A DNA stretch of 64,000 nt from Hofstenia miamia (taxonomy: Eukaryota; Xenacoelomorpha; Acoela; Hofsteniidae). The position numbers and the translations under genes are program-made. The DNA is taken from assembly GCA_900660155.1 (NCBI GenBank), contig CABFPE010000732.1, positions 210,225 to 274,224 on the forward strand, in the 5' to 3' direction. This document shows positions 40,814-53,277 of the stretch, piece by piece. The notes beneath the pieces are model-generated. The model saw only the letters and a list, made by a program, of their open reading frames with translations, was not told the origin of the DNA and searched no databases. Positions within the stretch are counted from its first letter, which is position 1, and each line of letters begins with the position of its first letter.

Positions 40814-41963
40814 TGTTTCTTAATTGACTTTGGCATTTGCTAGATTTGTGTAAACATATTCTTGATTCTCAAAGTGATTATATAATGGCCAATTGCTCTG
40901 AGAGTTTAATAAAATGTCCTTAATCTTTTTTAATTTCTCGATTTTGGAAGGATTCATATCTTCATCAACAATTTAATCCTGAAATTGTAGTCTATATTTA
41001 TTGGCAAAATTTCTTGAAATTCTTAAAAAGTCCTCTTTATTATTTTTTTGATATAATTTAGGGAAATTTGAAAAAGATATTGGAAATCACTTCCAACTGC
41101 ATTGCTATCCATTAAGAATGCTGTTTGATGAAGATTTTACTAAACATTTCATAGTAAACATCTGTAAATCAAATTTATTAAATTTTCATAAATCATATTC
41201 ATATTATATGTATACAAATGCTGGACCTAGAAAACATAGTGTAAGAATATGTAATTTTTGAAAGCATTGAGGCGAAAAATATATCTAAATGCTCAATCAT
41301 AATCAATCATTAAAAATAGATACTTCAATGTAGTACTTAGAAAACATAATTTGTTCTGAATTGAAAGGAAACTTTATAAAAACCTTAAACAAAGCAAAAC
41401 TTAGAGAACAAAATTTTTTAAATTAATAAAAATTAACAAATTCAATAAATAATTCTATTAGTAATAAATAAAGGTAAATACTTACATATTTCAATGGAAA
41501 ATTGGAAAATGCTGGCTTTGTATCATGTGCATAAGACCTAGGACGATTCACATTAGCACTATATCATGTTTTGTTGAAAAAATTGGAAATGCTAGCTTTG
41601 TAACATGTGCATAAGATGTAGGAGGATTTACGTCAGTACTATGTTAATAATATCCACCTATACAAAAAAATACTAATATATGTTGTTAATTGACATTGAT
41701 ATGCAGCTACCAATCAAACTTAATTCAAAAGTTTCATCCATGTAAAACCAGAATAGACACAGTTTCATAACTTTAATGTTACACTTGATGAATGTATCAA
41801 AAGAATACTAACATATGTTGTTAATTGACACTAATATGTAGATGTACATCAAATTCAAATTTAATTTTCAAATTATGTTTATTAATTCTAATAAATTATA
41901 ATATTATAATTATTTGAATGAACAACCAGACAATTTATAACTTTGAATCTATTACAAAATTTC

Positions 41964-42485
41964 ATTAAAGTTTTTGTGTACAGTTTTCTTTTCCTTATTT
42001 ACAAAAAGAAAGTCATAAATAGTCAAACTTTCAAAAAGGTCTGGATTAAAAGAATTATCCTTAGCAATTGAATTTTTGTCATGATTATCAACAGGAGTGT
42101 ATAAAACCATGTGTGCAATTGGTCCTTATTTTCTTTGGAACATTGTAATAAGATTGTGAAATATATATTGCTGATATATGAAATGATTTGCAATTTTATT
42201 CTGTGTCTTTTCTGTGGCATTTACAAGGTCATCAAAGATAACTATTTTTCTACCTGTTGTTGAATATTCATTAGTGTTTTTTTAAAATTCTTCTGGTAAT
42301 ATTTTCAAAACATTATAACCTACTTGATTTGATATACTTTCCATTATCTTAATTAGATTTTGTATTATTTCTTGATGAAAATTTGGAGTATAAATGTATA
42401 ATTTATCATAATATATAAGAGGTCTTAAAACCATATCCATTAATAAATTAGCTTTTCCACATCCTGATTTTCCACATATAAGCAT
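41964..42485 (-). pseudogene. Polinton packaging ATPase relic (unit 2)
   Basis: Same P-loop with Ala after GK and the same interruption as the unit 1 copy. Confidence 0.65.
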
Positions 42486-42697
42486 TTAAAGTCTTCTGAT
42501 AAGAAGTCTACTGGTGATTTGTCACTGTTCAATTTTTGAGTATCATAATTATCGCATTAGTTTTCCATACCATTATAGCATGACTATAAGAAAAAAAGAT
42601 ATTTTTTTAAGAAGAAGTAGATATTCCATACCGTGGAATGAATACAACTACCCTTAAGGAAAAAAGAAAAAATATTTTCTTTTTTCTTTTTATAAAG

Positions 42698-43003
42698 ATG
42701 ACAACAAATTTAACTTACTGTGTTAAAGAAAAAAGATTAACAGGTTCTATTCCAGGCCATGGGCAATTGATATAAACAAAAAATGGAAGAAATATGCTGA
42801 AATCAATTTGTAGCAATTGTGGAAATAAAAAGACACAATTTGTAAGAAGTAATGCTTCTTATGGGGGACAAACAGTAAAGAATTTATCTGTGGTTGGTGG
42901 AGCCCTTGATATTCATAAAGCAATTGGCTACCTTCCAAAATGAAAAGGAGGTTTCACACTTTTAAATCATAAATATACTGGACCACATAATCTTATAAAT
43001 TAA
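42698..43003 (+). pseudogene. Polinton zinc-ribbon/phospholipase-like relic (unit 2)
   Basis: Same two in-frame stops as at 14,544-14,849. Confidence 0.5.
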
Positions 43004-43018
43004 GGGTTAGTAATATTA

Positions 43019-43284
43019 GCAAAAGAACTTCCCTTCTATGTCTTTTAAGAGAAAGAAAAATAAACCAATTAGAAAAAGCTAAGAAAATAAATAAAACTTG
43101 TGATATTAAAATTTCTACAACACAACTTAATGCAATGAAAAAAAATGATGATGCTTTGGCCCCCTTACTTATGGCAGCTGCTCCATTAATTGGAAAGTAT
43201 ACAGTAGCACCATTGGTTACTGGTGCAATGGGAACCTTGGGAAGAAATTCAGTCAATAAAGTCTATGGAAAGGGATTAAAATAA
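43019..43284 (+). pseudogene. Polinton pX-like basic protein relic (unit 2)
   Basis: Same frame and the same Ala-rich patch as at 14,865-15,130. Confidence 0.45.
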
Positions 43285-43295
43285 AGCAATTCCAA

Positions 43296-43793
43296 TTGAA
43301 TACACCTAATGGAAAGGGAATGCAAATAAAAAAACTATTCAGTTTAACCTTCAGTAATCCCCTTTCAAATTATGATATTTTACAATTTATGAAGAATATT
43401 AAAAACTTTAAGGGGATCTTTTTTAGAAGTACTTTGAAAAATTTGGGTTTTGGATTTTGTGTTTGTAATTTAGAAAATTCGTTAAATACTGGCACACATT
43501 GGATAGCATTTTAATATTTTAAGGAGTTTGGCCCTGTCAATCTTGAGTATTTTGATAGTTTTGGCCTACCTCCATTTCAAAGTATTTTTTAAATATTTAA
43601 AGATGTTAAGGACAATATTGTGTAGAACAGTTCACAGTATCAACAAAGTTCTAGTGTATTATGAGGATACTATTGTATTTGGTTTATATATGAAAGATGT
43701 AAGGGAAGAGATTTTTCTCCATACTTAATGATATTTACAATAGAAAGTGTGAGAGATATAAAAATGAAGAATATATTAAAAACTATTCTCTAA
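43296..43793 (+). pseudogene. Polinton adenain-type protease relic (unit 2)
   Basis: Identical lesions to 15,142-15,639, including TGA at the catalytic cysteine position (43,662-43,664). Confidence 0.65.
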
Positions 43794-43859
43794 AAGGTTA
43801 GCAGAGCTAACTATAGTGAAATTCAAATGCTGTAAAAAAAATTTTTTTTCCTTATATAA

Positions 43860-44159
43860 ATGGGATTTAATAATAGTGGAATACATGAAGCTACACATTC
43901 TTATCAAGAAGGTTACAATAATAACATAGAAACAGATGGTAAACTAATAAAGTACAAAATAAATCAAATTGAAAATAATAAGTTAGATATATCAGGATAT
44001 AATCTTTTTAATAGAGATTTAAATATGCGCAACAATAAAATTATAAATGTTCATGATGGTGAACAGGAAAAGGATACTATTAACAAACAGCAAATGGAAA
44101 ATCATGTTGAAAAAAAACTTGCAAACAATGAAAACAAGATTTTGCAAATTATTAAGTAA
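43860..44159 (+). CDS. Polinton fibre/spike-like ORF, 99 aa (unit 2)
   Basis: Protein-identical to 15,706-16,005. Confidence 0.45.
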   Translation: MGFNNSGIHEATHSYQEGYNNNIETDGKLIKYKINQIENNKLDISGYNLFNRDLNMRNNKIINVHDGEQEKDTINKQQMENHVEKKLANNENKILQIIK

Positions 44160-44189
44160 TCCAATGCTCAATTATGTAGTGTTGAGTCA

Positions 44190-44561
44190 ATGCATAATTT
44201 CTATTCAAATTTACAAGACAATTACCAAAAGAATATTCAATTAATTGAAACAACTGAAGGTGGAAAAACATTTGCTAAAAATTATGAACGTCGTTTTAAA
44301 AAGGCTTATGCAATATCACAATTCTCTGAAAAAATATGGTTATTTGCTTTGAACAAAACTTTGGAAACTACTGGAGCTGCATATAAAAATCAATTTTTTA
44401 AAACTGAAAGCCATGAGCAAGCTTTAGATTGTCCTACCTATGGTGATAAAGGTTTTGACAAAATTTCAATAGAAAATGGTTATATTTGTGTTAGAGATGT
44501 GCATAGTTTCATTTCACTTTCAGGAATTTGTATCTTATCAAAAAATCTTTATAATATGTGA
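44190..44561 (+). CDS. Polinton-block ORF of unknown role, 123 aa (unit 2)
   Basis: Protein-identical to 16,036-16,407. Confidence 0.4.
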   Translation: MHNFYSNLQDNYQKNIQLIETTEGGKTFAKNYERRFKKAYAISQFSEKIWLFALNKTLETTGAAYKNQFFKTESHEQALDCPTYGDKGFDKISIENGYICVRDVHSFISLSGICILSKNLYNM

Positions 44562-45338
44562 CTTTTAAAAAATGATGTATACTATACAATAATTAATACC
44601 TTTGTACAATATAAGGTAATTGGTACACAAGTATTCTTTAGAGGAATATGCCAAAGGAGTAAGCAGAACTTGCAAAATCATGCAAATATAATTAAAATTA
44701 ATCAGGAACTTGCATATAGCTTAGAATATAATAAATTAATATTTGGACTAGCTACATCTAATGGTATAATTCGGTGTGATATTTCACATGAGAATGGTCC
44801 ATTTTGGCTGTTTGCAAGTGACACAGGGCCTATAATATGGATTAGTTTGCAAATTTGACATTTCCTTCCTAGGACAAATTAGTGAAATTAATTTTTTTCA
44901 ATCTCTTATATAGAAACGAGTAAATGAGTTCAAATTGTAAGTGAACCAATTATACTGAAAACAGTAAATAATACCAAGACAGGAGAAAATGAAAAAACTT
45001 ATGGAGTGCAATCTACGGGTTGTTCTAATGAAACAAGGAAACGTGAATTAACCAGTCCAAAAGAAGTCATAAAATATGTATTACATAAATTTAAAATACA
45101 AACATTTAATTATTCTAATTTAAATCCTATGATTCTCAAGTCTTGTTTAGCTTACCAATTTCTTATATGGTTAATTTTGAAAAGAACATTTCTATAAGTG
45201 ACATATTAGATAAATTCAATCAGGAAATTGGTTTGATTTGCCAGGAGAGGGATGTTTAACAAGCCTATTTGAATATTTATTTGGAACTATTCAATGTTGT
45301 CATACACATTTAATCCTCCATGACAGTTATTGTAGATT

Positions 45339-45799
45339 TTACAATGAATATGGATTGGGTAGGTGCTATTGTTATGCTATTAAAAATACTTGTAATTTCT
45401 TAAAGAAAAACCCTTTGTAAGGATATCTGACAGGTTTTATGTTTTGCTTAAGAAATAGGGTGTAATTAAAAGTAGAACCACTGAATTTCATGTAAAAATT
45501 CTGACCAACAAGTGAATTTGAAAATATTGGGGATGTCCGGAAAAGGTTTATTTTATAAAAAATGCAAAAAATTGCTCTAAAACAAATGGATGCATAGTTA
45601 AAATGGGGTAAATTGAATAATTATTTATATGGATATTGCTGCAGTTTTTTTACCACTGGCTGTAAAATCCTAAATTTCAAAAAACGCCTTTTTTCTTATC
45701 AAAATCAATAGAAAAGTGTAAAAAGTTATTAAAAAAATTATCACTTTTAGAAAACTGCATATATACACCGGAACTTTCCTTAGTACTCAACTGTTTGAC
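45339..45799 (-). repeat. Inverted repeat, right arm of Polinton block (unit 2)
   Basis: Counterpart of 17,185-17,645. Its partner is 39,691-40,051, so about 90 bases at the inner end have no mate in this unit. Confidence 0.7.
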
Positions 45800-47794
45800 A
45801 CTAGTTGTTGCTTTAATATGAAACTTCATGCTTGGATTAAAGTTTACAAAGAATATTGGCCCCTTTTTCATAGGCCCTTGTTGTGGAACATTCGTTTGTG
45901 TTATTTTCTGCAACCCAGGACCATGAGTTTGATTAATTGTTGCACAAGATGGGCAGTTATCTGTGTTTAATGTAATATGATCACTCTTTATATTAGCTGC
46001 TGATTCCCCAATCTTAATTCGAGCTTAAGCATACAATTTGAAGTTATCATTCATCTCGCTGCAGTGATTTGTATACCAAGAATATTCTATTAAACTAATT
46101 TGAACTGTTAACTTTTAATAAATTCAAGATTAATAAATAGTTAAGTTTGAATTAAATCATAACTTCCACACTACCATTTAGTGAAAAATTGGGTTGAATT
46201 TCGGGTGAAAGAAAATCACAAGTGCCTGTGTCTAAACCAATCGCAAGTTTTCGTAGAAGTTATCGGCGTAAATGCAGATTCTAGCTCCATCCAAAAATGG
46301 CTTCATTCTTTCGAACTAATCTACCGACGCATGGTGTAGAAAATTTCGTCTACACAAAAGAGTTCGTGAAAATCCTCAGAACTTTTGTTCTACAGTATCA
46401 ATATCTTCGTTAGTTCCTGAGTTATAGACGTTTAAATAATTTTGTTGAAATCATCAGGAATTTTGAAAAATCCCTAGTGGAAAATAGGGCTAGTGTGTTA
46501 ATGAATAATGTTTAGTTGATATATTCTATGAAGTTTTGTGACTACTTGATAATTGAAAACTTGTGTACAATTAAAAATGATCTTTCAAACGACCAGTAAT
46601 CTCTAAAACTCCAGCTAACATGTCACAAGTTATCTGGTGATATTCTATGAAATTCTTTAATAATAATAATAACAAAAATAATAGACTTAAATTCATATAG
46701 AGAATACAAAAACGAGGAAAATAATAACGGAAATATTAGCACCGGCAAGTAAGCCAAAAGCATTTTACATAACAGGTACACAAATTGTAAATAGTCAAAT
46801 GAAACAATAAATTACATTAAACATTCACGAAGTTTGCTCTTAAACGTATTATACACATGAAGTTCAAACTATAATATTTTTATCAGAAGTTAATTTATTT
46901 GTCTTCTTTATAGAGAATACAGGATGACACAAATGCCTTGTTTAACATTAAACCAAAATTCGCTAGATGGCATCGTAAAATTTTGAAAAAGTATGTAAAA
47001 AACAAAGGGAAATTTGGTATTTAGAGCTATAGCACTTTTAATATTGCAATTTGTGTTACGAAACAATTATAAGTAAAATACGCTTTGCTGCATGTATTCT
47101 GCCATTAAAATTCGAAATTAACCCAGTCAATGTTGGGGCAAATGAGGTTAAATTTAGTAAAAGACTTTTCAAAAATTCGTGCGAATTTTCAAAATTATTG
47201 CTTTATAAAGGTGGTTCCAATTGAATATTTCTATATTACGAAATGAATTATGATTAACGGACCTCTTTTGGTGAATTTGCATCTGCTTATTTTATTCTAT
47301 TCAGTTGCGATCTTGGGGCAAATGATTTCAAAGTATGCCATACACCCGCAGTTTTACACTGCTTTAGTAATTTTGCAAGAGAGAATACTTAAGAGGGTAG
47401 GTTTAGTTAGATACTAGAAAATATATAATATTTGTTATTATGTTTATAATATTTGAATTCATTAGACATATTTTCATTTCGAATATTTCTACATAATTTT
47501 TTTTATCTTAATGTAATACCAATTTGGTAAGACCTGTTATTATATTACGGCTGCTTATGCAAATAACTATTCTTAAACCATTAGTCCCTGAGTACCTAAA
47601 TCGTAGAAAATTAACAAGTGCACACTATTTATTTGCAACAGTTTAACAGAATCAATAATAAAATAAAGACAATTTAAAAAAATATTTAATCCCTTTGAAG
47701 CATGGAAGTTTTATATAAAAAGGACGATAGGGCTTTGTCTGTGTATGAAATTTGGAAAAATAATTTTGACATAATGCAATATTACATTCAATGG

Positions 47795-49400
47795 CTTCTT
47801 ACTGCAGCAATCTCCTTGATGAACGGCTTTGCTTAGTTCTTCTTTCCATGAAATGCTCTTCATTGTCAAATCGAAGTGATGCTAGCAGCCCACTAATATT
47901 GTGACATGCCAATATTGGTGGTTGACGTTTTGACCTCTTCAAATAAAAAGTAACAACGTTGTTTCTAAATTAATGTTAATCAAAACTTCCTAAAAAAATT
48001 CCCATGTAAAATCCACGCATTACTAAGCGCAATCTCAAACAAATTTGTAACAAGGCACCAATACCACTTTTTAGATGATATTGAACTTCTATACGCCAAG
48101 AAAAAATTGTCCATTTGATCAACCCTGCCCATTCCTTTGTTATATACATGAAAAACGCTAGGCATGGTAATGCCCTTCTTAGAAAACTTCCCACCCACCT
48201 TCATCCAGCGTTTCACATTACCATCATGGAAAACATGTGATTAATTACAAGCCACTGAATCCCTTTGTGTCAATCCACTTTGTAATTTTAATTTCATTGA
48301 CACTATCATAATGAATGTCATGATCCCCTCTACAATTGTTCTTCATAAATTTGTCACTGGCAAAGGACACTTGTTGGGCCTGTTTCCACGGATTGTACCT
48401 AATGCTCGAAATTTTTTTTAGATGGCAGGCATAGTAAATTATGACTGCTGAAAAAATTATCCATTACAATGCATTGCTGTCTTTATTTCAAATTCAACTG
48501 TTCACTTAAATGCAACACAACACGACTACCAAAACTGATGCTCTCATCACTCTCTTCTTTTCCACTGTAAGGTTTTATGTGGTAACCAAACCCAGAATCT
48601 CCACAGGCGCACCAATTCTTGAGGCCAAAACGAATTTGCTTATTCCTAATAAATTGCTTGGGTGAGTTGTGAACGTATTTCACAATTTGTTAATCAATAG
48701 ATATATATATTCATCATGAATATCAAATATTTTGAATTGCTGATTGAACTTATCATATAGAGGCTTTACCTTGGAGTCCTTAGTTTTGATACATGGAAGT
48801 ATTTGTTAATTTGCCAAAACCTGTTACGACAAATGCATTCTTTAAGTCAAAATCTTCCATTTGACCCCAATAAACCTTTTCCCTGGTCAAGGTGTGGCAT
48901 CCAGTTATAAATAAAAACCCAAAAAATGCCTTTATTTCATCAATTGTTGTTAAAAATCATTATCATTTTTCTGCCAAGCATATAGTTAATTGTGTCTTCC
49001 TTAATAAATTCCCATATTTCATCACAAACAATTGTTTCAAAAATTTTGATTAGATCAGTATCATTTCTCAATATATTAGTAAGGTGTTCTATTGCTATTT
49101 TATTGGTTCACTAATGGTTCACCACTTTTGCTCTTTTTACAATTTACTTTCATTTTTGCTTTACATTTTATAGAGTAATTTGAAATGACATTTACCTCAA
49201 AAGGGCCAGAACTATCCCAGCTGATGGAGCACCTTTTCATCAGAAACATCACCATTGTTTTGTGGAGATAGAATTGTAATATTTGCAATATCATCGTTAT
49301 TGTCATTCGAATCAATGAGGAAATTTGTTTGGTCTTTAGCTGTTCTACCGTACATTTTACAATCTGTAATTCTGAATGTCATATAAATAGGACAGTACAA
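47795..49400 (-). pseudogene. piggyBac-type transposase relic (unit 2)
   Basis: Counterpart of 19,640-21,245 with the same frame breaks and the same surviving motifs (NWCACGDSGFGYHI, MDNFFSS, GMGRVDQMDN). Confidence 0.75.
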
Positions 49401-49643
49401 TAAACATTAAATTTTCTGACGTTATTAAGAGGGCCTGAAAATGATTGAAGGATAGCATCAAAGCAGAGTTTCTCGATGAATGTAATTAATAAAGGTATAA
49501 TTTATCTGCATTATTCCCACTGTGTAATAACACGATGTTTATTTGTAATGAGAAATGGAATTTCACCGTATGGTATATACATGTCTGTATTGATATCAAT
49601 ATATTTAATACGAAATTTTCCACAAAAATAATAAGTCGCTATA

Positions 49644-50362
49644 TAGCTCAAGTAAAAAGTGGCCACATTATAAACACATTTTTGAATGACAAACGAAAGA
49701 CAAATAGAGGCTTATAAAATATATTTAAAAGTATAATTGTCCCAAATTGTAACCTGGTTACAAAGTTATTGGACAAGTTTGCCATGCAAAGCGCGACACG
49801 CAGATAAACGTCTTGAAACTGAATCCATTACGCGGACTCTATAAATTCTTGAGTTATTTGGTGTTGCGATTCAAGGATGTAACTCTTTAATTCTTTCAGA
49901 TTTGTGGGATTTTTTCTCGACGAAATACTTCAGAATCTGCCAACCGGTTCTCAATGGGTACTAAATATGGCGAATTTGATGGCTATTGCATAACTTAAAT
50001 GTCATAATTTTAAATTTTTTTTGTCGATTTTGAGGTATGAGGGGTTGCTCCATCTTGTTCTAAGATCCATGAATCGGGATATAAGCAGGTTGCGTATGGT
50101 ACAAATTCCTTGAGTATTTGGCAATATTTTGAGTCATTCATTATACCAGTGCAATGTAGTAACTTTAGATAAAATCCTTTTTCTTTGAAAAGTGGCCACA
50201 TTTTTATTTGAGCTATACGTATTTTTAAAGTATTTTGGCAGGGATTAAATGTCAATAAGTTTTATTTACAACAGTGAGCACCTGTGATCCATTTCAATAC
50301 TATGGGATGAAACTTTTCTGCTTTTTTGCATATGTTTTGTTACAAAACCAACATGAAGAGCA
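49644..50362 (-). mobile_element. Tc1/mariner-like element fragment, family B (unit 2)
   Basis: Counterpart of 21,489-22,205. Here an 81-codon frame is still open (50,010-50,255) and contains SKYCQILKEF and EQDGATPHTSK. Confidence 0.6.
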
Positions 50363-50667
50363 GTAAAGTAAAAAATATATATCAAGAATTAGAAATATTT
50401 TCGGTGGAATGCTGCTTATAAGATGATAACTTGAAGCTAAATTTGGTAAATCAGAATTTAAAATGGGTGTTATATATGCTATTTTCCAAGATTTTGGCCA
50501 GGTGTTGGTTTTGAGTATGTCCAAATATAATTAGTAAACAGTTGTGCTAATTAAAGGTAGGCCGTTATTTTATATAAAAGAAGGAATGTCATCACATGCA
50601 GAAATGGATGAATCTTCATAAAGTGCATTTTCTATTCGTTCAATAGTAGCTTATACATAATCTAGCC
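50363..50667 (-). pseudogene. LINE reverse-transcriptase fragment (unit 2)
   Basis: Counterpart of 22,206-22,510 with the same break and the same junction to Tc1-like DNA. Confidence 0.6.
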
Positions 50668-51049
50668 ATATATCTAGCCATATATATATATATATATAGA
50701 TATATGTATATGTTTATATATAGAAAATAATAGGTATTCAGTGTGACTGAAAGAATTGAAAATATCTTTGATAAATATTAAAAATAACAGTTTGAATGTG
50801 GAACTCCAGATGTTACAGGTCTATGTTGTCTATTGCTAATCTTTTCTCTTATAATTGCATATATATAATCAAAAAAAATTATACAGTTATACAGTTTATA
50901 GAATTCTGTGTACCACATCGCATTTTACACTAATTAGTTTAAATCTCTTTCTGGCAAATGAATCACAATTTCCTCATCAGTGTTCCTAAGTTAATTTTGC
51001 ACCACTAATTGTTTACAAATAAATTTAATCACATTCGCCCAATAAACAA

Positions 51050-51376
51050 TAAAACGTTTTATAACCTTCTTATAATGGTATAACACGTTGTAAGACGGCT
51101 TAAGGTACGTCTTCTAAACATCTTATCAAACACCATTTTTAAACGTTGCTGAATGTCATCTAGTGTTCACAAATTATATTGTAAGACGTCTCTTAAACGT
51201 TTTCTAAACGTCTTCTAGACATCTTCTAAACGTATTCTAGACGTCTATTAAACATCTTAAAAACGTTTATATATGCCATTACTAAACGTCTTTTAAACGT
51301 ATTCTAAACCATTACTAAATGTTTTCTAAATTATTTTTAGGCAATTTCTAAGAGTTTTCTAAACAATTCTCAAATA
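51050..51376. repeat. 11-bp minisatellite (AAACGTYTTCT)n (unit 2)
   Basis: Same array as 22,889-23,205, but the middle part (about 51,250-51,310) has a different unit order and an inserted TATATATGCC-like unit, so the array has turned over since the copies separated. Confidence 0.75.
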
Positions 51377-51729
51377 TTTGTTACAATCGTCAATCAAATT
51401 CAATGGTGCACAAATGCGTTTATATCTATTCCTCATGTTGATTTCAGTTGAAGGGTTCAATTGCGCCTGGTAGCGCTTACACTTGTTCAGCATGATGAAA
51501 TCGTTTGATGATCTAATATATATATATATATATTAGATAGTGAAAATATGGGGTAAAAAAGGACCCGACCCATCATAATATTTACTATCCGAACCTGATC
51601 CAAAACGTCGAATTTGATTTGACGGTGTGGATTTTTCTCTAATCAAATGACCATCATCACCAATCCATGATTAACATCAATTTTTTTATACTAATTAACG
51701 TCTTGGAACTTTGTCAAAACACGACATGA

Positions 51730-51732
<3 letters not shown>

Positions 51733-51785
<53 letters not shown>
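51733..51785. repeat. AT microsatellite
   Basis: A pure alternating AT run of about 50 bases, longer than its unit 1 counterpart. Confidence 0.9.
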
Positions 51786-51790
<5 letters not shown>

Positions 51791-53277
51791 TATTATTAAG
51801 GGAATTTAATAGTCTGCTAGCCAAAACTGTGAATTACTTTTCCTTTGATATGGAAGACTAATGTCACTTTGTAAACGCCATTTCTTTACCCACAATTTCA
51901 GTGGCTTTCTTTATATTATAGGCTGTTGCCCTATCTCTTAAATTCTAGCATAATTATTGTGGTAGACTGATTTTTAGAAATTAAGGAAAATTTAGTGGTT
52001 GGATCTGTCAATTGCTCTTGCTAATAAAATTATTTCTGCTTTGCATGTAAGCATAAACTTCTTAAGAATGTAGCTGATATCTTTGTATGTATATCATGAA
52101 AATGCAAAATGGACTGGAATGACAAATATTCATGATTCTCATACAAAATTCCAAATCGTTGTTTACTGTATTACATAGCATTCACTACAACTGTTCCGTC
52201 ATGGCCTATTTTTTCAATGTCACCCAAGTTTTTCAATAGCTTAGGCCAATCTCAGGCCAGCGCAGGTCTATCTGCCTCTTCAACTCCTGTTAACACAAAA
52301 GTTCATGATTGATGATCATTTTGTACTATGGCTATGCCCCACAAAGAACCTTAAGTTACATTTTGTAGCTTGCCATAATTTGAATTTAATAGCTTATTTC
52401 TCTATTGTTTGATTAGCAATTACAAGAAATTTGTGCGCTCATCAATACCGTTTTTAAATTGGAAATTATTGAACTACTGTCTCATCATAAACTCTAAGCG
52501 AAGTGAGTTTTTTCGCTAATACTTTTTCAAAGTTATTTGTACTTTTAAAAATAGCATTTCATGGATACATGTATATTACTGCAATTGTGATAATGCGGAG
52601 AAATTAGTAAAAACAGTTTCTGTTTACCCGCCTTTTTTCCATTTTTTATTATCCCAATCGCAGATTTGTATTTGAAGAAACAATATATCATTCTTAAAAA
52701 CGCATTATATTTTGAAACCATCTGTACGATTCAAAGTCAACATTTTTTGAAATTGTCTGGGGATGGAGAATTTCAGAATATTTGCTAGACTGTTAAGATA
52801 AAGTCCAGAAAAAGCAAATAGAATGAAAATAATATCATTCATAAAAGAAGAAATTATGCCAATTATCAATTATGATCAAGATGTCCACAAGTAACACATA
52901 CTCATTATGATTACGAGCTTAACATATGCCCTAACAGGGTGTTTAAATCTTGAATGGAAGTGTATATATTTTTAAATAAAAGTATACTGGTATAAATACT
53001 ATAGTGAAAGTCAATAAGTGCATATTTTACAGCTCGATGGCTAATGGTTCATGTTTAGCCATTAGTTGTGATTGAACTTTTTGCACAATTTCGAAATACA
53101 AGAATGTTATAATTTGTCTTTACAATTAGCTAATTAAAATACTAGTTGATTTAAGATTACAAATAATTGCATTGTTGCTAACTATAATTAGAGTCACCAT
53201 TGATAATAATAAATATCATTATGTATAAAGAATTTCAGTAAGACCTGATGAAGCAAGAAAAAGTATAAAGTATAGTA

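Larger units (their letters stand above)
39552..46034. mobile_element. Polinton (Maverick)-derived block (unit 2)
   Basis: Counterpart of 11,398-17,880, nearly identical from 40,440 on. The left inverted-repeat arm is shortened: it stops at about 40,051, where VNTR sequence takes over. All gene lesions seen in unit 1 are shared. Confidence 0.7.
29954..53277 (+). repeat. Large direct duplication, unit 2
   Basis: This is the partner of 1-25,085, in the same orientation and gene order. It may extend left of 29,954, but the matching part of unit 1 is outside the window. Unit-2-specific blocks are 33,827-34,280 (unidentified coding relic), about 36,591-37,520 (TRIM 5' region), 40,052-40,240 (extra VNTR copy) and 52,140-52,755 (no recognisable coding). 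Similarity stops near 53,277. The 1,000-N gap between the units means a haplotype-duplication artefact cannot be excluded. Confidence 0.93.
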
